Below, in pieces: positions 35,127-44,876 of a stretch of DNA of 64,000 bases. Within the stretch, counting starts at the first letter, position 1, and every line of letters begins with the position of its first letter. The DNA lies in assembly GCF_015082335.1 (NCBI RefSeq), contig NZ_BLRL01000005.1, forward strand, positions 217,494-281,493, written 5' to 3'. The stretch comes from Moritella sp. F3. Lineage in GTDB: Bacteria > Pseudomonadota > Gammaproteobacteria > Enterobacterales > Moritellaceae. Under the pieces are notes generated by a model. That model was not told where the DNA came from and did no database searches. It was given only the letters and a program-made list of their open reading frames with translations. The translations under genes and the position numbers were made by a program.

Positions 35127-36086
35127 TTAACTTCGATAGTTATTTAGTGTATTAATCACTTCTTCTGACTGACGTAAGGCTCTTAATTGGGTAAACAAGT
35201 CAACCGCTTCAGGATACTGCTTACGTAAGTAGCTAAACCATTGTTTTATTCTGTTCGGCAGATACTTCTCTTTATCGCCTCGAATCTCTAATTGGCAGTA
35301 ATTTTGTAATAAAGTCACTACATCAGCCCAAGGCATAGGTGCTTGATTGTATTTAACCACAGAGCCTAGGTTTGGTAAGTTTAAGGCGCCGCGGCCTACC
35401 ATAAGATCTTCACAACCGGTGACTGCGAGACAACGCTGGCCATCTTCGTAGTTCCAAATCTCACCATTAGCAATAACAGGAATTGATACATGCTGCTTAA
35501 TATCGGCAATGGCTTCCCAGTTGATAGCCGCTGCGCGATAACCATCGGCCTTTGTTCGCCCGTGTACTGTTAGCTCATTAGCGCCTGCTTGTTGCACTGC
35601 ATCAGCGATTTCTAATTTTTGGTTACTGTCTTCCCAACCGAGACGGATCTTCGCGCTAACAGTGTGCTCTGATGATACAGCTTCTCGTACTTGTTTGACG
35701 ATTTGGTACACAAGTTCAGGTTCTCGAAGGCAGGCTGCACCACCTGAAGATTTATTCACTTGCTTTGCTGGGCAACCAAAATTGATATCTAAACCGTGAG
35801 AGCCTAGTTCAATTGCACGCACGGCATTTTCTGCCATCCATTGTGGGTGCTGACCTAATAATTGAATGCGAACAGGTGTACCAGCTTGGGTACGACAACC
35901 GTTATTTAACTCGGCACAATAACGATAAAAAATCTTTTCTGGTAATAGCTGTTCAACAACTCGAATAAATTCGGTTACGCACAAATCGTAACCGCCTTGC
36001 GCAGTGAGTAACTCGCGCATCAAATTGTCAACAACGCCCTCCATTGGGGCTAAAACTACGCGCATATGATGGTCCTGCGTTGGCAA
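35127..36086 (-). CDS. dusC: tRNA-dihydrouridine(16) synthase DusC
   Basis: 319 residues. FMN-dependent TIM barrel: [16 protein letters not shown] at the start (E. coli DusC begins the same way), the catalytic Cys in [12 protein letters not shown], substrate-contact [16 protein letters not shown], and FMN-phosphate site [12 protein letters not shown]. Together with the start signature this points to DusC rather than DusA or DusB. It reduces U16 in the D-loop of tRNA. Divergent from apt. Confidence 0.9.
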   Translation of the reverse strand: MPTQDHHMRVVLAPMEGVVDNLMRELLTAQGGYDLCVTEFIRVVEQLLPEKIFYRYCAELNNGCRTQAGTPVRIQLLGQHPQWMAENAVRAIELGSHGLDINFGCPAKQVNKSSGGAACLREPELVYQIVKQVREAVSSEHTVSAKIRLGWEDSNQKLEIADAVQQAGANELTVHGRTKADGYRAAAINWEAIADIKQHVSIPVIANGEIWNYEDGQRCLAVTGCEDLMVGRGALNLPNLGSVVKYNQAPMPWADVVTLLQNYCQLEIRGDKEKYLPNRIKQWFSYLRKQYPEAVDLFTQLRALRQSEEVINTLNNYRS

Positions 36087-36297
36087 AATGAGCGATTAAA
36101 ACAGAATTAACCATAATTGCCAAATATATCGTATAATAATTTCTTCAAAAGGGCGTTAATCTTAATACTCGCTTGCATATCAACAAGCAGTTACATAAAA
36201 TTTATCCCCATTATTATTCTTATATATTGAGCACATGTTTTATACCCAAGTTATTTGGTGATATGACAGTTCGCTCATCAAATTAGTAGGTTAAAGC

Positions 36298-36843
36298 ATG
36301 AACCAAGATACACTCGGGTTTATTAAAGACAGTATTAAATCGATTCCAGATTATCCAAAAACGGGCATTATTTTCCGTGACGTAACAAGCCTTGTTGAAA
36401 ATGGTCCAGCATTCGCTGCGACAATCGATTTACTTGCTGAGCGTTTTAAAGATGCTGGTTTTACTAAAATTGCAGGTACTGAAGCGCGCGGCTTTATTTT
36501 TGGTGCTCCACTTGCTAAAGCACTAGGTTTAGGTTTTATTCTTGTGCGTAAGCCGAATAAACTACCACGTAAAACTATCGAACAAAGCTACGAGCTTGAG
36601 TACGGTACTGATACGTTACAAATTCACGTTGATGCTGTTGATGCGGGCGATAAAGTTCTTATCGTTGACGATCTATTAGCAACTGGTGGTACTGTAGCTG
36701 CAACTGTTTCACTGATTCGCCAGCTTGGTGGTATTGTTGAAGATGCGGCATTTGTTATCTCACTACCTGATCTAGGTGGTGAAACGGTATTGAAGAATCT
36801 TAATGTTAATATTACTAAATTAGTGGATTTTGACGGCGAGTAA
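36298..36843 (+). CDS. apt: Adenine phosphoribosyltransferase
   Basis: 181 residues, the family length. The PRPP-binding motif [16 protein letters not shown] is intact, the early loop [16 protein letters not shown] is the adenine-pocket signature, and [12 protein letters not shown] and [11 protein letters not shown] are conserved. It makes AMP from adenine and PRPP in purine salvage. It precedes dnaX by 114 bases, the same order as in E. coli. Confidence 0.96.
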   Translation: MNQDTLGFIKDSIKSIPDYPKTGIIFRDVTSLVENGPAFAATIDLLAERFKDAGFTKIAGTEARGFIFGAPLAKALGLGFILVRKPNKLPRKTIEQSYELEYGTDTLQIHVDAVDAGDKVLIVDDLLATGGTVAATVSLIRQLGGIVEDAAFVISLPDLGGETVLKNLNVNITKLVDFDGE

Positions 36844-36957
36844 TTCGTTGTTACATTCATCATCGTAATAATCGTTCTTAGCTGGTGGCCGACTGCCAGC
36901 TATTTTCAGTCCCGAGCATGTTAGTGCTTCTCAATATTAAGTAATCGTTGAACTGTT

Positions 36958-39486
36958 ATGAGTTATCAAGTTTTAGCGCGTAAATGGCGCCCGCATAATT
37001 TTCAGCAAGTTGTTGGTCAACAACACGTGCTGACCGCTTTAGTTAATGCGCTAGAGCAAGACCGTTTACACCATGCTTATTTGCTCAGTGGAACGCGCGG
37101 TGTTGGTAAAACAACGATCGCCCGTATTTTAGCGAAAAGCTTAAACTGCGAGAAAGGCATCACCAGTAAACCTTGTGGTGAATGTTCAACGTGCGTCGAG
37201 ATTGATCAAGGCTCTTATGTCGATCTACTCGAAATCGATGCGGCATCACGAACTAAAGTTGAAGATACGCGTGAGCTACTTGATAACGTACAGTATAAGC
37301 CAGCTCGAGGCCGATTTAAGGTGTACTTAATCGATGAAGTACACATGCTTTCTAAGCACAGTTTTAATGCGTTATTAAAAACGTTAGAAGAACCACCTGA
37401 ATATGTGAAGTTCTTACTGGCGACAACAGATCCACAAAAATTGCCGATTACCATTTTATCGCGCTGTTTGCAGTTCCATTTAAAGGTATTAACGCCTGAG
37501 CAGATTTCTCAGCAGTTAGTGCATATCTTATCGCGTGAACATTGTCAGTACGAGTTATCAGCATTAAATTCAATCGCTAAAGCGGCTGATGGCAGTATGC
37601 GTGATGCGTTGAGTTTAACTGACCAAGCGTTATCACATGGTGCGGGTGAAGTTTTACATCAAACCGTATTAGATATGCTAGGGACTCTCGATCACAGTCA
37701 TATGTTGCAGCTACTGCGCCTAATTGTCACTGGTGATGCAAATAGCTGTATGGCTAAAATTGCTGAGGTTAGTTCGTTAGGGCCTGATTTTGACCAATTA
37801 CACATAGAGTTAGCAAGTTTGTTACACCGCATTGCGATGGCGCAGATTTTACCGTCATCTGTGGTTGATTCTGAGCATGCAGATAAAGTGAAAGCTTTAT
37901 GTGATGAAATGTCACCTGAAGATGTGCAGTTGTATTATCAAATTACCTTAACAGGTCGCAAAGAGCTGCCACTAGCCCCCGATCCACGTAGTGCGTTAGA
38001 AATGACGATATTACGTATGCTTGCATTCCGTCCACAGGGACGCTTACAAGCACCTGAAAGAGATGTGACGCCTGCACCTGTGACAATCGCACCGGTGATG
38101 GCTGAAACTGTCGTGGCAGCGCCCGTTGCGCAAGCACCAGTTTCTGAAGTACTTGAAGCCGCTCCAATACAGGCACAAGTTTCAGCACCTGAGCTTGCAC
38201 CATTGCAACAACAAGCACCGCAGCAAATTCAACAGCTTGAACCACAGCAGCAAGTACAACCTGTCGCAGTGCCAGCACTTGAACAACCTGATGACGCGGT
38301 GATGAATTTAAACCTAGAGCAAAACGAGCTATTACAAGCAGCGCAAGCGATGGGTCATTTCGAACTACAAACGGCAGAGCAACAGATAGCAGAGCCGCAA
38401 ACCGCAGAGCCGCAACATTATGCCGTTCCGCAAAATAGTGTGACACCAGAATACGCTCCGCAGCCAATGAATAACGTACCTGTACAAGTTGCGCCAATTC
38501 AGCAAGAGCAAGTAAGCACTGCACCTGCGTCGCAACAGCAGCCACTGAAATCACAAGAACAAGTGCCAGCGCAAGCTGCTGTGCCTGAAAGCGGTGTTGA
38601 CCAAGGACGTAAAACACGTAACTTTTTACGCAGTCGTTTAGGTACAACTGCAAAAAAGTCGACAGCGGCGAAGAGTGAACAGGCTCCATCGTCGTATGTA
38701 CCGCCGAAAAAAGCGGTAGCACCTGTTATCCAGCATACACCAGCGTCGCAGAGTCGTTTTAATACGCCTGCAAGCCAATCTATGCAGCAACAACAAACAC
38801 AGCAACAGTCTCCACCGACATGGGACGAGTTGCCGCCACTTGATTCTTATCAGGATCAAGGTAACTATCCAGATCAAGGACAATATCAAGATTCTGGCCC
38901 TGCTCATTATCAAGGTAATGCACAGAACCAAGGGCAGGGTGGTTATAACAACCAAATGCCAGCACAAGGTTTTGCAGAACCAGCTGTACGTCAAATTGAT
39001 CGTTTCAGCCAGGTTAAGGTTGATATTAATGATTTATCACCGGCTTTCCAGCCGCAAAAATCAGGTAAATCAACAGCGACTGCACCGCTAGATAATAAGC
39101 TACGAGATGAAAATGACCCATGGTGTTGTTATATTAATCAGATGAGCTTAGGTGGACGTGTACGCCAATTGGCATTGCATAGTGTCATGGAGCAGGAGCC
39201 TGGTCGAATTACATTGACTATGAATCCAGACCAACGCTACTTTGCTAATGATAAGTCGCGTCAGCAATTAAGCGATGCGTTGCAGCAAGTATTATCTGAG
39301 CCTGTTGAGCTCGTGATTAATTTCGGTGAAAACCCAAACAAATCAACGCCAGCGCAACTTGAAGAAATTATTTATCAACAACGTTTAGCGAATGCGACTA
39401 AAAACTTGTATGATGATAAGTATATTCAGTTCTTTATGAACCGCCTCGGCGCTGTTATTGATGATAGCTCAATCGTGCCGTTATAA
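36958..39486 (+). CDS. dnaX: DNA polymerase III subunits tau and gamma (DnaX)
   Basis: 842 residues against 643 in E. coli. AAA+ ATPase with Walker A GTRGVGKTTIAR, four-Cys zinc module (CEKGITSKPCGECSTC), Walker B IDEVHML and sensor SRC in LSRCLQFHL. Domain III runs to about 365. The excess length is a Gln/Pro/Ala-rich, low-complexity linker (about 360-700), after which the tau-specific DnaE-binding C-terminus is recognisable (DENDPWCCYINQM, then LANATKNLYDDKYI). It is the clamp-loader motor and polymerase organiser. A frameshift site at 38652 would also give a gamma form of about 573 residues. Confidence 0.95.
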   Translation: MSYQVLARKWRPHNFQQVVGQQHVLTALVNALEQDRLHHAYLLSGTRGVGKTTIARILAKSLNCEKGITSKPCGECSTCVEIDQGSYVDLLEIDAASRTKVEDTRELLDNVQYKPARGRFKVYLIDEVHMLSKHSFNALLKTLEEPPEYVKFLLATTDPQKLPITILSRCLQFHLKVLTPEQISQQLVHILSREHCQYELSALNSIAKAADGSMRDALSLTDQALSHGAGEVLHQTVLDMLGTLDHSHMLQLLRLIVTGDANSCMAKIAEVSSLGPDFDQLHIELASLLHRIAMAQILPSSVVDSEHADKVKALCDEMSPEDVQLYYQITLTGRKELPLAPDPRSALEMTILRMLAFRPQGRLQAPERDVTPAPVTIAPVMAETVVAAPVAQAPVSEVLEAAPIQAQVSAPELAPLQQQAPQQIQQLEPQQQVQPVAVPALEQPDDAVMNLNLEQNELLQAAQAMGHFELQTAEQQIAEPQTAEPQHYAVPQNSVTPEYAPQPMNNVPVQVAPIQQEQVSTAPASQQQPLKSQEQVPAQAAVPESGVDQGRKTRNFLRSRLGTTAKKSTAAKSEQAPSSYVPPKKAVAPVIQHTPASQSRFNTPASQSMQQQQTQQQSPPTWDELPPLDSYQDQGNYPDQGQYQDSGPAHYQGNAQNQGQGGYNNQMPAQGFAEPAVRQIDRFSQVKVDINDLSPAFQPQKSGKSTATAPLDNKLRDENDPWCCYINQMSLGGRVRQLALHSVMEQEPGRITLTMNPDQRYFANDKSRQQLSDALQQVLSEPVELVINFGENPNKSTPAQLEEIIYQQRLANATKNLYDDKYIQFFMNRLGAVIDDSSIVPL
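38652..38678 (+). promoter_or_regulatory. Programmed -1 frameshift site in dnaX
   Basis: The heptamer A AAA AAG lies at 38652-38658 in the right phase (GCA AAA AAG). After a -1 slip six codons (encoding VDSGEE) lead to TGA at 38676. An AGG about nine bases upstream could act as the stimulatory Shine-Dalgarno-like element, and CGGCG (38666-38670) can pair with CGCCG (38702-38706). E. coli dnaX uses the same heptamer. Confidence 0.8.
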
Positions 39487-39623
39487 TTTTTTATAGTGTT
39501 GATATCAATCGTTATCAACCTTGATTTTTTTCCAGTGATACCCATATAGTATGGATATTCAATGCGTAACAGTTAGTATTAACTTATTGTTGTTCGCGAT
39601 AGTCAATAGAAAGAGAGTTTAAT

Positions 39624-39953
39624 ATGTTTGGTAAAGGCGGAATGGGCGGCTTAATGAAGCAAGCTCAACAAATGCAAGACAAGATGGCTAAAGTACAAGA
39701 AGACCTAGCTAACATGGAAGTAGTTGGTGAATCTGGTGCAGGCATGGTTAAAATTACGATGACTGGTAGCCACAACGTACGTCGTGTACAAATCGACCCT
39801 GAATTGATGGAAGACGATAAAGAGATGTTAGAAGATCTTATCGCTGCTGCTATCAACGATGCTGCTCGTCGTGTTGAAGAAGAAAACAAATCAAGAATGG
39901 CCGATGTTACTGGCGGTATGAAATTACCACCGGGTATGAAAATGCCGTTCTAA
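39624..39953 (+). CDS. ybaB: YbaB/EbfC nucleoid-associated protein
   Basis: 109 residues. Met/Gln/Lys-rich N-terminal helix ([20 protein letters not shown]), central sheet with [20 protein letters not shown], and the C-terminal tail [13 protein letters not shown], all typical. It is a dimeric DNA-binding protein. It follows dnaX as in most gammaproteobacteria, but the usual next gene, recR, is displaced 3 kb away by the J-domain operon. AGAGAG precedes the start. Confidence 0.95.
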   Translation: MFGKGGMGGLMKQAQQMQDKMAKVQEDLANMEVVGESGAGMVKITMTGSHNVRRVQIDPELMEDDKEMLEDLIAAAINDAARRVEEENKSRMADVTGGMKLPPGMKMPF

Positions 39954-40006
39954 TTCTTTAATTAGAATGATGGTTGATAGTTAATATTTGTTAGCTAGAT
40001 ACAACG

Positions 40007-40057
40007 AAAAAATGGCAAGTAACCTTTCTTAATATAAGATTGGTACTTGCCATTTTT
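40007..40057 (+). terminator. Intrinsic terminator of dnaX-ybaB
   Basis: An A-rich left arm with ATGGCAAGTA (40012-40021) pairs with TACTTGCCAT (40044-40053), followed by a T-run. It ends the operon about 55 bases after ybaB, so recR is not on this transcript. The 39954-40269 gap otherwise holds only the minus-strand terminator at 40194. Confidence 0.85.
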
Positions 40058-40193
40058 TATAGCTGTTACTTCACAAAATACATATCTTTTGCGTAGATAT
40101 TATCACGCGGCTTGTTCCCTTGGAATCCTTTCAATGTGTCTCTAACCGTACATGCTTACGTATAGTTATACAGCGGCTAGAGCATAAGCTAAG

Positions 40194-40226
40194 AAAAACG
40201 GGAACACCCAATTGGATGTCCCCGTT
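40194..40226 (-). terminator. Intrinsic terminator of the J-domain operon
   Basis: Thirteen-base arms with two mismatches (40197-40209 and 40214-40226) around AATT, followed on the minus strand by T-rich bases. It lies about 45 bases after the last gene of the operon. Confidence 0.75.
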
Positions 40227-40269
40227 ATGTTATTAGTTATTGTTTAAAATGCTTTAGCTTCTTTAACTA

Positions 40270-41163
40270 TCACATGACGAGATAAACAGGCCAGCCTAAT
40301 AAACCAATAAGACCTTCTTTATCTTCGTATCGCTCTAAACGTTCTGGACTAGCATTGTCTAAACGCAGTTTTCGATAGTTTTTAGCGAACGTTAATGTGC
40401 GTAGTAAACCTGCGGAAAAGTATTTACCTTGGTCTGTTCTGATTGTCTCAGCGAGTGTCGACGGTAACTCAGATAGCGTGACTTCAATCTGTTGTTCAAT
40501 GAACTCAAGTGTAAACCAAGCATCATCCAGCTCAATCTTAGCGATATTTTGCTTCAGATTTTGTCTTACTTTTATTGGACCAAAAAGAAGGCGATATAAC
40601 ACGACTTCTGCAAATACGTTTTCTAAGCTTAAACAGTCTAGTGGATCATAGGTAGACTGCGCGTAAAACTGGTTTAGTAGACCGACAATAGACTCTTCAC
40701 TATTAAAGTCTAATAGTGCGTCTTGGTAGCTCTGCCAACCTTGCCATTCATCCGCATCACTCGGTGTTGAAATTTTATCGAGTAGTAGTGGATCGATATC
40801 GCCATATATTGACTTACCGTTGAGCTTGTACTTACTCACACGACTAAGCATGCTCCAGCCTTTCTGGAAGGACTTTACCATGCCATTTGGCGCGATAAGC
40901 AGTTTAAATGCTATCGCCTTGTCGTGATTACTTAGCGACATTAATCCTAAGCTAGCGACTCCGATCACATCGAACGCGGCATTTTCTAGCAGGTGCATTT
41001 TATGCTTGTTATAAAATTTATCTGCTAGCTTAAGACTCATTAGTATCGCTTTGTTTTTTATTTCAGCAAGTTGAGATTCATCCAATAACGATTCTGCTTG
41101 CGCATAATCTAATACTTTCGTTAAAAAAGGGCCTTGATTACTGTCTCTTAGTACAATGTTCAT
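40270..41163 (-). CDS. Unknown protein, fourth gene of the J-domain operon
   Basis: 297 residues, no signal peptide, mainly helical by appearance. A hydrophobic stretch near residues 60-80 (AFDVIGVASLGLMSLS) is too short and polar for a clear TM helix. I recognise no domain. It begins 11 bases after the 253-residue gene and ends the operon. Hydrophobic and charged helices alternate along its length, as in an all-helical scaffold (inference). Function unknown; co-occurrence with a J-domain protein suggests an Hsp70 client or adaptor role. Confidence 0.75.
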   Translation of the reverse strand: MNIVLRDSNQGPFLTKVLDYAQAESLLDESQLAEIKNKAILMSLKLADKFYNKHKMHLLENAAFDVIGVASLGLMSLSNHDKAIAFKLLIAPNGMVKSFQKGWSMLSRVSKYKLNGKSIYGDIDPLLLDKISTPSDADEWQGWQSYQDALLDFNSEESIVGLLNQFYAQSTYDPLDCLSLENVFAEVVLYRLLFGPIKVRQNLKQNIAKIELDDAWFTLEFIEQQIEVTLSELPSTLAETIRTDQGKYFSAGLLRTLTFAKNYRKLRLDNASPERLERYEDKEGLIGLLGWPVYLVM

Positions 41164-41174
41164 TAACGGAACCC

Positions 41175-41936
41175 TTAATCAAGAAAGCTAAACATGTCAT
41201 CAACTTCTTCGTATTCATCTTCTACTGCGTTCTTTTCTTTTGCTTGCAGTACTAATTCATTAACGAAACTGTCGATGATAGCAACCCAGCTTGAGTTTTC
41301 GCTACGCAGTAAGTTCTTAATTGATTTTTCAACTTCCGGTGCTATATCTCGGATCAAGGCTAATAAGCTACGTGGATCGTCAATACTTAAACTGTGTGTT
41401 TCTTCTTCAACACTACGGTCTGTAAAGCCAACTGTTTCGCCATCATCTTCATCATCGTAATTGTCTGTGATGTGACTGTGGTGATCAGCCTCGACCTTGG
41501 GTGCTAACAGGTATTCAATAAACGGGATCGACAGATAAAACAGACCCGCTTGATCTTCAGCAATACATTCTAGAATAGCGGCTTGTTTAGCTTCATTATC
41601 TTGAATACGGATAAGATAAGTTAAAAAATCAAACGTGTGCTGAATTAATTCATCAGCGTTGTTTTTTACTTTTTCTTCCCAATACAGCGGTTGCTGGCAA
41701 ACGATGTCGCGGATCTGTTCAGGCGTCATCAGTTCTGACATGATAGAAGGGCAAGAGATATCATGGTGACTGTTTATTTGTGTTAATGTGACGATATCCA
41801 TCTGCTCGATCACTTCAACTAATACTTCATCAGTCATGGTGTTTGCCATTAACTCAAATTTCTTACTTGCTTGTTGCGGTTCTACATCAGCAAGTTGTTT
41901 GATCTCAATTACGGCTGTTTCAATTAAGCTATTCAT
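41175..41936 (-). CDS. Unknown acidic protein, third gene of the J-domain operon
   Basis: 253 residues, strongly acidic. Its ATG overlaps the stop of the preceding gene (TAATG), indicating translational coupling. Acidic runs lie at about residues 157-180 (NYDDEDDGETVGF) and at the C-terminus (VEDEYEEVDDMFSFLD), which ends in an aromatic/hydrophobic tail. The body looks all-helical. No known domain is recognised. Acidic tails ending in hydrophobic residues are common in chaperone or scaffold interaction partners, but that is only an analogy. Confidence 0.75.
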   Translation of the reverse strand: MNSLIETAVIEIKQLADVEPQQASKKFELMANTMTDEVLVEVIEQMDIVTLTQINSHHDISCPSIMSELMTPEQIRDIVCQQPLYWEEKVKNNADELIQHTFDFLTYLIRIQDNEAKQAAILECIAEDQAGLFYLSIPFIEYLLAPKVEADHHSHITDNYDDEDDGETVGFTDRSVEEETHSLSIDDPRSLLALIRDIAPEVEKSIKNLLRSENSSWVAIIDSFVNELVLQAKEKNAVEDEYEEVDDMFSFLD

Positions 41937-42424
41937 TAATGCTCTTCCTCGTCAAATTGATCGTAATAACCTTCTTCGCTATCTAGGTAGTCATTATCAT
42001 CTTGTTCTTGAGCTTGGCTAGTTGGCGTCGACTGGTTTTCATTTGCCAACAAGAATAGGACGATACAGCTCTCTATTAATAAGGTCTCAGAGAAGTTTTT
42101 TACAGCTAATACAAGCGGTAAGTCTTCCTTATTAAATGCGACGGTAGTTTTAAAATCATCCCACTCAGGCTGAATCCCTTCTTTGACCCAATGAGCCCAT
42201 TGGATTTTAGCTTCAGGTGGAAATTTAACTTTTTCATAAAGTGCAATCGGCAAGTACTCTGGTACAGACTCAAGTAACTCCGGATCAGCTAATAAAACAG
42301 TCTTAATTTGGCTGGTAAATTTCGCAAGTGCATCTGGCGTATCGGGATCGTTATAAGATTCGATATTGCTGTATGCATTTTCTTTTAATTCATCAATACG
42401 TGATAGATCTAGTGCTTTTGTCAT
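41936..42424 (-). CDS. Unknown acidic protein, second gene of the J-domain operon
   Basis: 162 residues. A helical body (about 1-130) with VPEYLPIALYEKVKFPPEAK and a hydrophobic segment near 112-127 (LLIESCIVLFLLANE) is followed by an extremely acidic tail from about residue 138 (EQDDNDYLDSEEGYYDQFDE). It follows the J-domain gene by 13 bases and overlaps the next gene by one base. No known family is recognised. The acidic tail resembles that of its neighbour, suggesting a shared binding partner. Confidence 0.75.
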   Translation of the reverse strand: MTKALDLSRIDELKENAYSNIESYNDPDTPDALAKFTSQIKTVLLADPELLESVPEYLPIALYEKVKFPPEAKIQWAHWVKEGIQPEWDDFKTTVAFNKEDLPLVLAVKNFSETLLIESCIVLFLLANENQSTPTSQAQEQDDNDYLDSEEGYYDQFDEEEH

Positions 42425-42437
42425 AAATGCTCAGAAA

Positions 42438-42728
42438 TTAACTTATAGAATAAAATTGATCCCACAGCTCGCGCATCGCGGCAGCAGGGTCGGTCACAAT
42501 AACATTACTGAAGTTTTTTACAAATTCGCGTTTTAGCTTCGGATCTGAAAGCACTTCATAGGCGTTTCTTACGCGTTGCAGCTGAGCTTCAGCATGCTTT
42601 TTTTCATCGTCTGATGCGCCGAGTAATTTATCTGGGTGAAAGCGATTCGATAGACGTTTATAGGCTTTTTTAACGTCATCTTCATTTGCGTTCGGCTTGA
42701 TACCAAGCACACTAAAGTGGTTAATCAT
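42438..42728 (-). CDS. Small J-domain (DnaJ-like) protein
   Basis: 96 residues. J domain at about 2-70 with the diagnostic HPD in SNRFHPDKLLGA, preceded by the basic helix DDVKKAYKRL, and followed by a short C-terminal segment DPAAAMRELWDQFYSIS. There is no Gly/Phe region, zinc finger or substrate-binding domain, so it is a stand-alone class C J-protein that would stimulate an Hsp70 (DnaK or HscA type) toward specific clients. It starts the four-gene operon inserted between ybaB and recR; its three partners are unknown acidic or helical proteins. Confidence 0.88.
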   Translation of the reverse strand: MINHFSVLGIKPNANEDDVKKAYKRLSNRFHPDKLLGASDDEKKHAEAQLQRVRNAYEVLSDPKLKREFVKNFSNVIVTDPAAAMRELWDQFYSIS

Positions 42729-43069
42729 AATGTTACCTGTGAGAGTTTAGCGCAACCAATAATTTGGGAGGCAAAGTTTAACGGCTGAAAGGTCATAGCA
42801 CAACACAAATCCGCTATTGTTGAGGCTTAATGTGTTTCCTGGACGCTAACGAACAGATCTCGGGATTTAACATTATTATTTCCCTCTTATTGTATATATT
42901 TTAACGCTTATTTGAAGTTTAGTTAAAGCCTAGATAAACATCGAATCAATCTGCAGCCTAGCTACTTACACTTAAGTAAAATTATATGCTAAAGCAATCG
43001 AATTAATGTAGTATTGCGCTCAATATAGACGGTGAATTTAGCTTGTGCCGACATTTTTTGGAGTTATTA
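42729..43069. other. Divergent region between J-domain operon and recR
   Basis: 341 AT-rich bases that must contain promoters for both directions, since recR here cannot be expressed from dnaX. No defined operator or small ORF is seen. Confidence 0.45.
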
Positions 43070-43672
43070 ATGAAGTTCAGTCCCTTGTTAGATCAATTAA
43101 TTAATGATCTACAAATTTTACCGGGTGTTGGCCCTAAGTCTGCCCAGCGTATTGCTTTTCATATTTTAGAGCGTAAGCGTGATAGTGCAGTTTCTTTGGC
43201 GCATTCTTTAGAGAAAGCAATGATTGAGATTGGCCACTGCCAACAGTGCAATACACTGACTGAATTAGATATCTGTGCTATTTGTGCCAATCCAAAACGT
43301 CAAACAGAAAAGACCCTTTGTGTGGTTGAAGGGCCGGCTGACGTCGCTGCGATTGAACAGACCAACCAATTTAGTGGTCAATATTTTGTATTGATGGGTC
43401 ACTTATCACCATTAGATGGTATCGGACCGGATGAAATTGGTTTAGATAAATTAGCTGAACTATTAGCGTCTGGCCATTATGAAGAACTTATTCTGGCAAC
43501 CAATCCAACTGTGGAAGGCGAGGCTACTGCATATTATATTGCTGAGATTGCACAAGAATATGGCGTGAAAGCAAGCCGTATTGCGCATGGTGTACCTGTG
43601 GGTGGTGAATTAGAGTATGTAGATGGAACGACCTTGTCCCATTCACTACTTGGTCGACAACGAATTAGCTAA
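43070..43672 (+). CDS. recR: Recombination mediator protein RecR
   Basis: 200 residues from the ATG at 43070 with GGAG seven bases upstream; the frame from 43043 adds nine unlikely residues. HhH motif [17 protein letters not shown], four-Cys zinc finger ([16 protein letters not shown]), Toprim domain ([14 protein letters not shown]) and [17 protein letters not shown], all intact. It helps RecF/RecO load RecA at gaps. It has its own promoter region because the J-domain operon separates it from ybaB. Confidence 0.95.
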   Translation: MKFSPLLDQLINDLQILPGVGPKSAQRIAFHILERKRDSAVSLAHSLEKAMIEIGHCQQCNTLTELDICAICANPKRQTEKTLCVVEGPADVAAIEQTNQFSGQYFVLMGHLSPLDGIGPDEIGLDKLAELLASGHYEELILATNPTVEGEATAYYIAEIAQEYGVKASRIAHGVPVGGELEYVDGTTLSHSLLGRQRIS

Positions 43673-43854
43673 TTAATTGATAGGTACAGAACAGTAAACA
43701 TGAGTGTTGTTGGGATAGACAATGTTATCAAGGCTTTCAATGTACTACTAAAATTCATAATGACCTCGGTCTTTAAAAATAAGTAATAACATCCTTGTCA
43801 TCAATCTAATGACGGAAGAATAACAATTAAGTATAGATAATGCTAGTTCAATAA

Positions 43855-43895
43855 CAAAAAACCGATAGTGAATCACTTCACTATCGGTTTTTTTA
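43855..43895. terminator. Bidirectional intrinsic terminator between recR and sodB
   Basis: Perfect 12-base arms (43861-43872 and 43877-43888) around TCAC, with an A-run on one side and seven T on the other. It can end recR (+) and sodB (-). Confidence 0.92.
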
Positions 43896-43938
43896 ATACA
43901 ATCGATTTATTACTATCTAGCCTAAGGCTAACAAGTAA

Positions 43939-44523
43939 TTAAGCTGCGAAGTTAGCGGCAGCGAAATCCCAGTTAGCTAGTGCCCAGAAACCGTTAAGGT
44001 AGCTAGGACGTAGGTTACGGTAATCGATGTAGTAAGCGTGTTCCCAAAGATCAACAGTGATTAGCGGTGTAACACCAGCTTCTGTGATTGGCGTACCAGC
44101 GTTAGAAGTATTAACGATTTCTAATTCGCCTTCAGCGTTTTTAACTAACCAAGTCCAGCTTGAACCGAAGTTGTTAACAGCTTTATCGTTGAATGCAGCT
44201 TGGAACGCTTCGAAAGATCCGAATTTAGCGTTGATAGCGTCAGCTAGAGCGCCTTCTGGTTGGCCTTTTGCAGCAGGAGTAAGGCTGTTCCAATAGAATG
44301 TGTGGTTCCATACTTGCGCAGCGTTGTTGAATACTGGACCAGTAGAAGATTTAACTATCTCTTCTAAAGTCTTTTCAGCAAGAGGAGTACCTTCGATTAG
44401 ACCATTAAGCTTAACCACATAAGTGTTGTGGTGTTTGCCGTAGTGGAAAGAAAGAGTCTCTGCAGAGATATGTGGTTCAAGTGCATCTTGCGCGTACGGT
44501 AAAGCTGGTAGTGTAATACTCAT
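43939..44523 (-). CDS. sodB: Iron superoxide dismutase
   Basis: 194 residues from the ATG at 44523, with AAGGAAATACCT upstream; the longer frame lacks one. Metal ligands are His in [11 protein letters not shown], His in [10 protein letters not shown], and Asp and His in [13 protein letters not shown]. The Gln in NNAAQVWNH is the position that marks Fe-type enzymes. It dismutates superoxide in the cytosol as a dimer. Monocistronic. Confidence 0.95.
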   Translation of the reverse strand: MSITLPALPYAQDALEPHISAETLSFHYGKHHNTYVVKLNGLIEGTPLAEKTLEEIVKSSTGPVFNNAAQVWNHTFYWNSLTPAAKGQPEGALADAINAKFGSFEAFQAAFNDKAVNNFGSSWTWLVKNAEGELEIVNTSNAGTPITEAGVTPLITVDLWEHAYYIDYRNLRPSYLNGFWALANWDFAAANFAA

Positions 44524-44876
44524 AGGTATTTCCTTATGTATTGATAGCCAAAGGCTATCCATTGCTCATTATTGATTTAATTATTGCAAGAATACTAACG
44601 CTAGCGTTGAATATATTCAAGTATTTGAGCGTAATTGTACTGCTCAATTAATAAATTGTAACCAGCAAAGTAAAAATTTAACAATTAGACTAAATATAAA
44701 ACAAAATAACCCTACAAAATAACGGTGTTAACGGAGCTATAATTAGCATAAAATGACTGACTAAATTTGTATTTATATAATGCATTCTATAGTTAGAGTT
44801 TAAATAACTAGATTCAAATAGCTAGATTCAAATAATAACGACAATAGATGTAAACGCTAAGATTTGTGAGGACACA
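44524..44876. other. Divergent region between sodB and grxD
   Basis: 353 AT-rich bases containing both promoters. A direct repeat of TAGATTCAAATA occurs near 44810-44835. The grxD start has GAGG upstream. Nothing else is supported. Confidence 0.45.

Noticed and set aside
37943..38722. 259-codon frame antisense to dnaX
   Set aside because: It mirrors the repetitive Gln/Pro/Ala linker of dnaX; composition and lack of a start site mark it as a shadow.
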